Source of the DNA: Patagioenas fasciata
Taxonomy: Eukaryota > Chordata > Aves > Columbiformes > Columbidae
Direction of reading: 5' to 3'
Length of the DNA: 64,000 nt
NCBI RefSeq assembly: GCF_037038585.1
Contig: NC_092526.1
Location: 38,515,501 to 38,579,500 of the forward strand
The notes under the pieces were generated by a model that made no database searches, was not told the DNA's origin, and saw nothing but the letters and a program-made list of their open reading frames with translations. A program made the position numbers and the translations under genes. Shown here one piece after another: positions 56,901 to 64,000 of the stretch (the stretch's first letter is position 1; each line of letters opens with the position of its first letter).

Positions 56901-59900
56901 ACTACTCCCACAGTACTGTGAATTCTGTAGTCAAACACATCACCTTTTGAGCTGAGATGACACAGTAAACTAAGCACAGCAATCAACAAAGTTGTATAAG
57001 GAACTTAGACGTTTAGGTCAAATATTATAATTACAGAATATACCAGTTATAGAATGAAGAATGCATCAAAACTATCATTTGATTTTACACTTCGAACAAC
57101 ATTCAAAGAGCAAACAATAAATGCAATATTTAAAAAAAGAAAGCCATTTCCAAATGAAAGGTTAGTTGTATTAATCATATCCCAATGATATAAATATAAA
57201 TAAGCGTCTTTCCATTTTTATAATTAAATTATGATAATTTAGCTTAATTTATCTCCATACTAAGAACAAACATGCTAGTTGAGGAATGTGCTCTTGTTAC
57301 TCATACTTTTGTAAAGTCTGACATCAGGTTGTTTTGGTTTTCAGATTACTAAAAAACTGTAATGATGCGCTAAATGTCACTACAATTTCTTGATCCTAAG
57401 TGTGACTTGCTGATTTTTAAGCCATCTGAAACTTGGTATCAATAATCCACTGCAGTCACCATCAGCTCATTCACATTAAATTGAACTCTTCTGGTTTTGT
57501 TGCAGTTGATTCATCTGCTACTTTCATTTTTGTGCTGAGCCTCAAAACGTAGGTTTGATTAACAGCTAGTAAAGCTACCATTCAAAGAAATATATACAAA
57601 GCCTAACCTCCTAAATGGAAAAGCAACTTTGTAAAATACATACCGCATTCAAGGCTGCCAGTGAGGACAAAACTAACTCACTGGTTTGAAATTGATGACA
57701 AGAATACCAGTCTACTGCACCCAAAAGAAAAAGGTAACAATGATAGCTGTGGACAAGCACAGCTTCCCTGACATCTAATCACTTGTGCCACTGTTTTCAT
57801 GCTGCCAGTGTCACTGCATCATCTGCTTCCCTTAACCATCACCAGGATCAAACATAGTATTTATTTCCATATATTCACAAGCACAGATGACCAGTTTTCA
57901 AATGCAGATGTCCTGCTCTCACCAAAACTGTCAAGTCCCTCTTCTTTGAAAGCAGAGCCAAAGTCCTGTTCATGCAAAAAAAAAAAAAACAACCCACCAC
58001 CATAAACAGGGCATGCTGAGTTCATATAAACCTACCAGAAAAGGTTATAATAAGGTTTGTTTAACACATAAATTATATAGTCTAAAATGACAGATCACAA
58101 GAAACCTAACAACACGATAGTATCTAAATGTGTTTGCATCTGAAATGTAGTTAACATGTAGTTATATTAAAAGCTATTCATCACTGCTTTACAGCATCAG
58201 ATGTAGCTCCTGCTCAAGAATCAAGCCACAGAGACAGAAACCTATTCCCCATGTGCATTTAAGACTACTCATTGCATTAATCAATGCAGGCTTCACCTCA
58301 CTCTTATCGCTTTCCTGCAATAACACAGCTGAGAGAAGTGGATCATTTTCTAGTTCATACAACAACATAGTTATTATTAGAGTTCCAAATACAAGGACAA
58401 TATTGGCTTTAATACCAGTACAAAATCAACATATTTATGGCCATAAGAGACTATGCCAATACAAATGTGCTGAATGAAGAACATCAGAAATATCAGCAAA
58501 GATCCACAGGCTTAACTCGAGCATCTCATGTAGCTGTTGTTCTACAATTCTTCATTCACCAAGGGCACTTTAGCATGTGGAGCTTACACTGAGTGTACAA
58601 GTAAAAATCATCGATGTATTCAATTAAACTCCAGTTTTATTTTACAGCTACTTGAAAAAAGAAGTCATTGCAGAATTTGCAAAAGTTACTTTTTGGATGC
58701 AAAGTGGCCTTCAGAAGGTAAAACAAACTGCAATTATACAGGAATTGCATTCTGCTGTACAAAAAACGTTATTCACACCAATTGTTTTCTCTTTAGCAAT
58801 ATCAGATGAACAGATTTTATCTTTCAAGAAATCTGACAAGATCTGCTGTTCCTAAGACAGGCTGTCTACTTCAGCTCTCAAAACATGATCCAGTCACAGG
58901 GGTTTATATAACATCCAAGTTATTTCCCAACTTTGCCAGTTTCTTCATTCTACCACAAATTATCAATTCAATTCATTACACAGCAATGGCTGAGGCCAAC
59001 TAACAGCTTTAATTCAGAATCACAGGCAGTTACCTGTGGCAGCAGAAGCAGGTTCTGCTTCCAAGTGTCCACTACAATCCCAGAGCAAGAACAGTTAAGT
59101 AGGACACGCGGCCATGTCGTCCACCATCACAGTTTATAGCCTAATGTAATTAACCAACTGGCAGGACAGCTCGTAATTGCCAGAGTGCAACTGCAGTGTA
59201 TAGGGGGAACTCCCAAAAGAGAGGGAGGCAAACGTGGAGTGACACCTGCAGCCACCACAACTACACAGGGTGCCATTGCAGCAGGCACTGCACAAAGCAG
59301 GAAGGTACCCAAGAACACAACCTGTCTGTCCACAACAAATAGAGTCCTGTTATCCTCATAACTCTTCCCACGTTCACAAGTCAGCTAACACACGTCTTTT
59401 AATTGTCATTCACAGCCCCTACTTCCTCACATGAGCACGCAACAAAATTTTATCATTCTAGAAGTTATTGTATTTTAAATTAGCTACCTTTGATTACTAT
59501 GGGGGAAAAAAAAAGCAGCTTTAAGAGAAATAAAGTGGCACAGCCGCCAGGTAACAGGGTATGACATTTCAAAGGTAGTAGATAGAAGAGAGGGCTTAAA
59601 CTAACAGGGAGCAGGAATCTGCATGATCATTCTTCCCTTTCTATGAAATAACCACACTCAGATTACACAAATCCCTTCGCAGTGATCAGTTAACTCTAAA
59701 TTTGAATTTATTCTTACTTGGCACTTTAAGCTGCTGCCAATTCAGACATAAAGGAACAAACTGTCTTCAGATACATGCCCACAATCTGCCAGAACAACAA
59801 AAAAATCTTTTATTCTGTATCAAAAAGTAGAGATCAAAATAAAAGACCTGCACACAAGAATTGCTACATACAGCACTCTTCTAGGAGGCAACGGAACCAT

Positions 59901-62110
59901 TGGCAGCATAGTACTACTCCAAAACACAGAGATTTACACTCAAATTAGCAGAGCCTGGGAGAGCTGCAGAAGAGGCTTCCCTGCCTTTCTCCATTAAAGG
60001 TTCCCTAAACTCTACTGTTGTGTTTTGGTTTTGGGGTTTTTTTCTGCTTTTAAACAAACAAACGGGACAGCCTTTCTTGCCTTGCCTACCGTAGAGCCAT
60101 CTAAAGGCCAAAGTCTCCAGCTCCTCCAATGCTACATCATCACACACGCAAAAGTCCTATCACCCAGAATGCATATTTGTACCCCATTACATCACCAGAC
60201 ACAAATACACTCCTGTCAGACTTCAAAAAATCACAACAGGCCTTTTTCCTTGCCCGCATTGGAAGGGTTTGCTGGAAGGAGAGCAGGAACAAGGAGATGT
60301 TCTTGCTGTCCATGCCCAGCTGCCAAAAGCTGGCTCTGTCGTACCACGCATCTGCTGAAAGCAATGGGAAGACTCAACGATTCCCAGCCATAACTGAATC
60401 AAAGATAAAGTCTCACTAAACAAACTAACATGATGCACAAAAAGACGTGGACAAAAGTCAGTAAAAGTTCACGCTCAAAACTGCTAGGCAAAAGCAGCAT
60501 CTTCTTATTCAACAGATTTGTTCCCTATGTGTCCTGAGAGCTCTATTTGCTCACTTTTCTGGAATGAATTTTCTTATAACCTTTTGCTCCTATTACCATA
60601 GCAGTGGACAAAACACAACACTGGCAGAGTGAGGATGGGATTCAAGCCTCTCATGCAGAGACTGTCAGCCAAACTCTAGATCTCTGTTCTGCACTCCCTG
60701 ACAAACTAGTGAACATTTTATACATATAAAAGTCATGTCCTCAAAAGAGGAGACCTAGCCTCATTCCCATGGGTAGACTGCTAGAAATACGGGGTTTTCA
60801 GAAGTTTAGCAATTTTGTTTATGTTTGTAATAGAGTTGCCAACACATAAAAAAATAATAGAAGGTTGCAGGAGGCAACTAGACTAAAACTTTGCTATGCT
60901 GCTACAATTTTAGAATCTCGCAAAATAAGTAGGAAAAAAAACTTTTCTGCAGGCACTGTAATTAGTAGTTATTCTCTTTTTCCTAGTTTAACCAGCAGTT
61001 TTGATCCATTTACTTCAAAATTAGAAGTGAACCTTCTGTGAATTGCTATGTGGCTCAAGAACAGCAAGCAAAGTTGCTATATTGGAGCTGCAGCATGTAA
61101 CTTAACATCACAGCATCGAGTTTTCTGTAATTATTGCCAGTGAGATCTGTATTTTACACACACATTTTCCTAAGCATGACCTACTTTCACACTAATTGTG
61201 GTGCTTCTTGCCCAGAAAGAGACTGTTTTATGCCAGTGGTAACTCCATTTTTTAAAGCAATATAAGGACATTTTACAGGCATAAAAGGATGTGCATTTAC
61301 TCTCCCATATTAACTACACTGCAAGCGCAATGCAATCATCTCCACACAATTTAAATCCTATTTCTTTCTGTGAATTAGCCAATTATTTTAAGAATTAAAA
61401 ATTATCACATTGAGGTATAAAAAACAATATACTCGATAAACAAATCCAACTCAGGCAAAGTTTTCTTCCACATACAATAATTCTTACATTCCCCAGACTG
61501 GAATACACTCTGATTGTACTGTAGGTTACAGAGCCATTTCAGAATTCCTCTCAAGCAATACACAAAGTTTTCCATCTACTAAAGAACACCCAGAACTTGA
61601 AACACATAACCTACAAGCACTAAGGGTCTTCTTGCTTAGCTACAAAAGGCCATGGTTTGGAATATCAAGTCAGGATGAGCCTGCAGAGACTATATTTTTC
61701 TGAAAATTCCTTCAGATCAAGGATTTCATACAGTGCATGTTTAAGACTGCTGTCTTAAAGCAAAGCATTGACATTCACCTGACAGCCAAAATAATGGAAA
61801 TGGACACCTCAGCAGAAGTTCTATGAAGTCTACATGGTTGTTTCTACTTATTCACCCAAAGAAAATACATTATGTACCAAACACCTTCTTTGAATCAAGA
61901 GCATGAGGTTAATAAACTTAAATGAACATGACCAATCCCAAGAGAATGACAGCAATACCATACAAGAGTTTCTATCTTTAAAAAGTTAAAGTGCCTTTGT
62001 TCTAACATTGAAATGTCAGTTGAAGACAGCACTTAACTGTAACTTGTGTGAACACCACACAAAATTACATGCTAAGATTCCCCAAAAACACAATTTCAGC
62101 AATAGCCCAG

Positions 62111-62630
62111 TGTTGTGGCTTAACACGAGACAGCAACTAAGACCACGCAGCCACTCACTCATGCCTCAGCCCCCACCCAAGTGGGATGGGGGAGAGAATC
62201 AGAAGGGGAAAAAAACCTTGTGGGTTGAAATAAGAACAGTATAATAGGACAGCAAAGGAAGATATAATAAGGATAACAATAATGATAAGGATAATAATAA
62301 TAATCTAATATGCAGAACAAGACATGCACAAGGCAATTGCTCACCACTCATGACACTGAGAGCCCATTCATTCCTGAGCAGCCATATCTGCCCCTCAGCC
62401 AGCTCCAGTTTATATACTGAGCAGGACATCATATGGCAAGGAATAACCCTCTGGCCAGCCTGGGTGAGCTGTCCTGGCTGCACCCCCTCTCAACTTCTTG
62501 TGCACCTCGCAAGTCCTTGACTACCCAGGAACAACCAAAACATCAGTGTATTACGAACATTCTTCTCATCTGAAATCCAAAACACAGAGTTAATTTCCTT
62601 TCTAGTAGCTTTCTCAGCGAAACCAGGACA
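62111..62630 (-). mobile_element. Solo LTR of an avian endogenous retrovirus, 520 bp, with 5-bp target duplication
   Basis: On the minus strand the element starts TGTCCTGGTTTCGC and ends AGCCACAACA. It is flanked by CCCAG on both sides (62106-62110 and 62631-62635). On the minus strand a TATA box (TATATAAA, 62416-62409) is followed by an ATT/TTATCC-rich segment and a C-rich block typical of the 3' half of this avian LTR type. No internal retroviral genes adjoin it. It has the same orientation as ABI2, inside intron 1. The family resembles widespread avian ERVL-type LTRs; this is from memory, not a search. Confidence 0.88.
62289..62305. repeat. Short (ATA)n inside the LTR
   Basis: A few ATA/TAA units within the solo LTR. 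They are part of that element, not an independent locus. Confidence 0.6.
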
Positions 62631-64000
62631 CCCAGTCACCATCCTGAAGCAAATCTCTCTGCAGGACCTTGCGGAGGCAGTAGCCAATGACATAGTTCTA
62701 CCCACATTGCTTGCAAGGAATCAGATAAGCCAGTCATTTGGGATCCAACACACAATAGAGCTCTGTAACATGACAGCAATTAGAAAAGAAAAGATAAGCA
62801 GGACATACAATGGCACAAGAAGTTCTACCAAGTCTGTCCTGAAAAAGTTGGGTATCACAAAAGCTGAAAGGGTGTTTCAGAAAAGGAAAGATGAATTGGA
62901 CAAGGCCTCTGAAAGTAGTACAGACCATCTGCAACGCCTCAAAATTAGCAGCTGCCCATCTTTGATTTGTTAAGATATTGATTTCTGCACATCCTGGTGC
63001 TGTTCTGCCCAAGACCTGTATAAATATCCCTTAGTCACTCCTGTATCAACCAGGACACATTTTTTTTAAAGCTGTGGAACACCACTCTTTTTTTTTCTCT
63101 AATCAATATTTATAGAGCAGAAAGAATCCATATTTGACAGACAAGACACCATCTGTCACAGACATGTTGGCAAAGGCTAAAAACGTACTGCTATTTTTCC
63201 CCAACAATAGCCACATCCAAAATAGCCCAATAAAACTTAAACTCTAGAACTTCCACAAAGTAAATCAATCCATTATTATCCTCACCTAACAAAATTCCTA
63301 CTAAGGAACTTTCAGATGCAACAGTCATAAAAGTCTATTTTTACACACAATTTTCAAAGAAAAGTCATATACAGAATATAGTTGTCTCAAATAGGGAAAA
63401 CAAGTCCTTCCTGCTATACAATCTCAGTTAGGTCATAAATATTTCAGTAAAAGAGTAACTTTAATCCCACACTTGAGAATTATGCTGTTCCCCATATGGG
63501 CCAAATTTTGTGATATCCGATTATAGCAGCAATACAAGATAGTTTTATGCACTCTGGTAACTCTCACGATGGCAAGAGCACTCAGCCATAAAATGCATCA
63601 CTAAGAATGCAAATACTACACGCAGTCTTGAAGCCAGCCTACTCAAACTGCATCAACTGCATTGTACGTAATGTAGTGGCTACTCACCTCATTAGGCTTA
63701 GATGGCATAACAATGTTACACCGAAGTTACAGGCATGAAAGCTTATAGGATAAAAATAGAACGTGACACTGCAAACTTGTCAAAGAACACAAGATTCCTC
63801 TCACAGCAGCTTTGTGCACTACAGGATATGAAGAATCCCCACCTTTGTGTTTACGTTCACCTTAACTATGATGCAGAATGAGAGTCTCAGACTTATTCAC
63901 CCAATTTCAACAACATGCTTTTTCGGACAATTCTGAGCTCTTTGATGTCACAAGAATAGAAACATTAGAGAGATCTAAAATTAAATAAGAACAATTCAAA

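Larger units (their letters stand above)
45971..64000 (-). other. ABI2: ABI2 intron 1 (partial, >18 kb)
   Basis: Everything right of exon 2 appears to be intron. I looked on the minus strand for an exon encoding the N-terminal ...CENNYIQ residues before a donor, and for a CpG-rich promoter, and found neither, so the first exon lies beyond 64000. The intron holds the long CR1 at 50250-53943, the solo LTR at 62111-62630, a small CAA repeat at 47682-47694 and an unidentified protein-like stretch at 49347-49819. The remainder is AT-rich with only short chance frames. Confidence 0.8.

Noticed and set aside
46000..64000. Search for the first ABI2 coding exon and promoter CpG island
   Set aside because: No minus-strand exon encoding the expected N-terminus and no CpG-rich block were found. 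One near match (a CAG before GTG near 56715) has no supporting sequence upstream.

Overview
This is vertebrate nuclear DNA, almost certainly from a bird. The evidence is spliced coding exons with GT-AG junctions, long AT-rich introns, two CR1-type LINEs whose 3' ends carry the avian octamer-like end, and two solo LTRs of avian endogenous-retrovirus type. No bacterial-style operons, CRISPR arrays, tRNAs or rRNAs were seen. The species cannot be fixed from the window alone.

Layout. (1) About 1-8.56 kb, + strand: the end of RAPH1 (lamellipodin). It consists of an intron end, one very large proline-rich terminal coding exon (1072-3048) and a roughly 5.5 kb 3' UTR ending near an AATAAA at 8530. 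(2) About 8.56-9.22 kb: a short gap between two gene ends. (3) About 9.22-64 kb, - strand: ABI2 (Abl interactor 2), read from right to left. Eleven coding exons are resolved to the base, from 45970 down to the stop at 14382, followed by a roughly 5.2 kb 3' UTR. They include an 18-nt microexon (33530-33547) and an 87-nt cassette (18179-18265). Every junction phase agrees and the exons sum to 1512 nt (503 codons plus stop). The exon carrying the ATG (expected to encode about 39 residues) is not in the window, so intron 1 is longer than 18 kb.

Mobile DNA lies in the ABI2 introns. There is a 636-bp solo LTR at 31172-31807 (+) with a perfect 5-bp target duplication GACAC, and a 520-bp solo LTR at 62111-62630 (-) with duplication CCCAG. 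There is a 5'-truncated CR1 at about 39698-41480 (-) and a longer CR1 at about 50250-53943 (-) that keeps ORF1 esterase, endonuclease and reverse-transcriptase remnants, all broken.

How the genes relate. RAPH1 and ABI2 are convergent neighbours, as in human 2q33. Lamellipodin is known to bind the SH3 domain of Abi proteins, which links Ena/VASP- and WAVE-complex-driven actin assembly. Both halves of that contact are encoded here: the proline-rich tail of RAPH1 and the SH3 exon of ABI2. I found no new biological system. The most useful non-obvious items are the microexon, the cassette exon, the two LTRs with intact target duplications, and an unidentified broken protein-like stretch at 49.35-49.82 kb.
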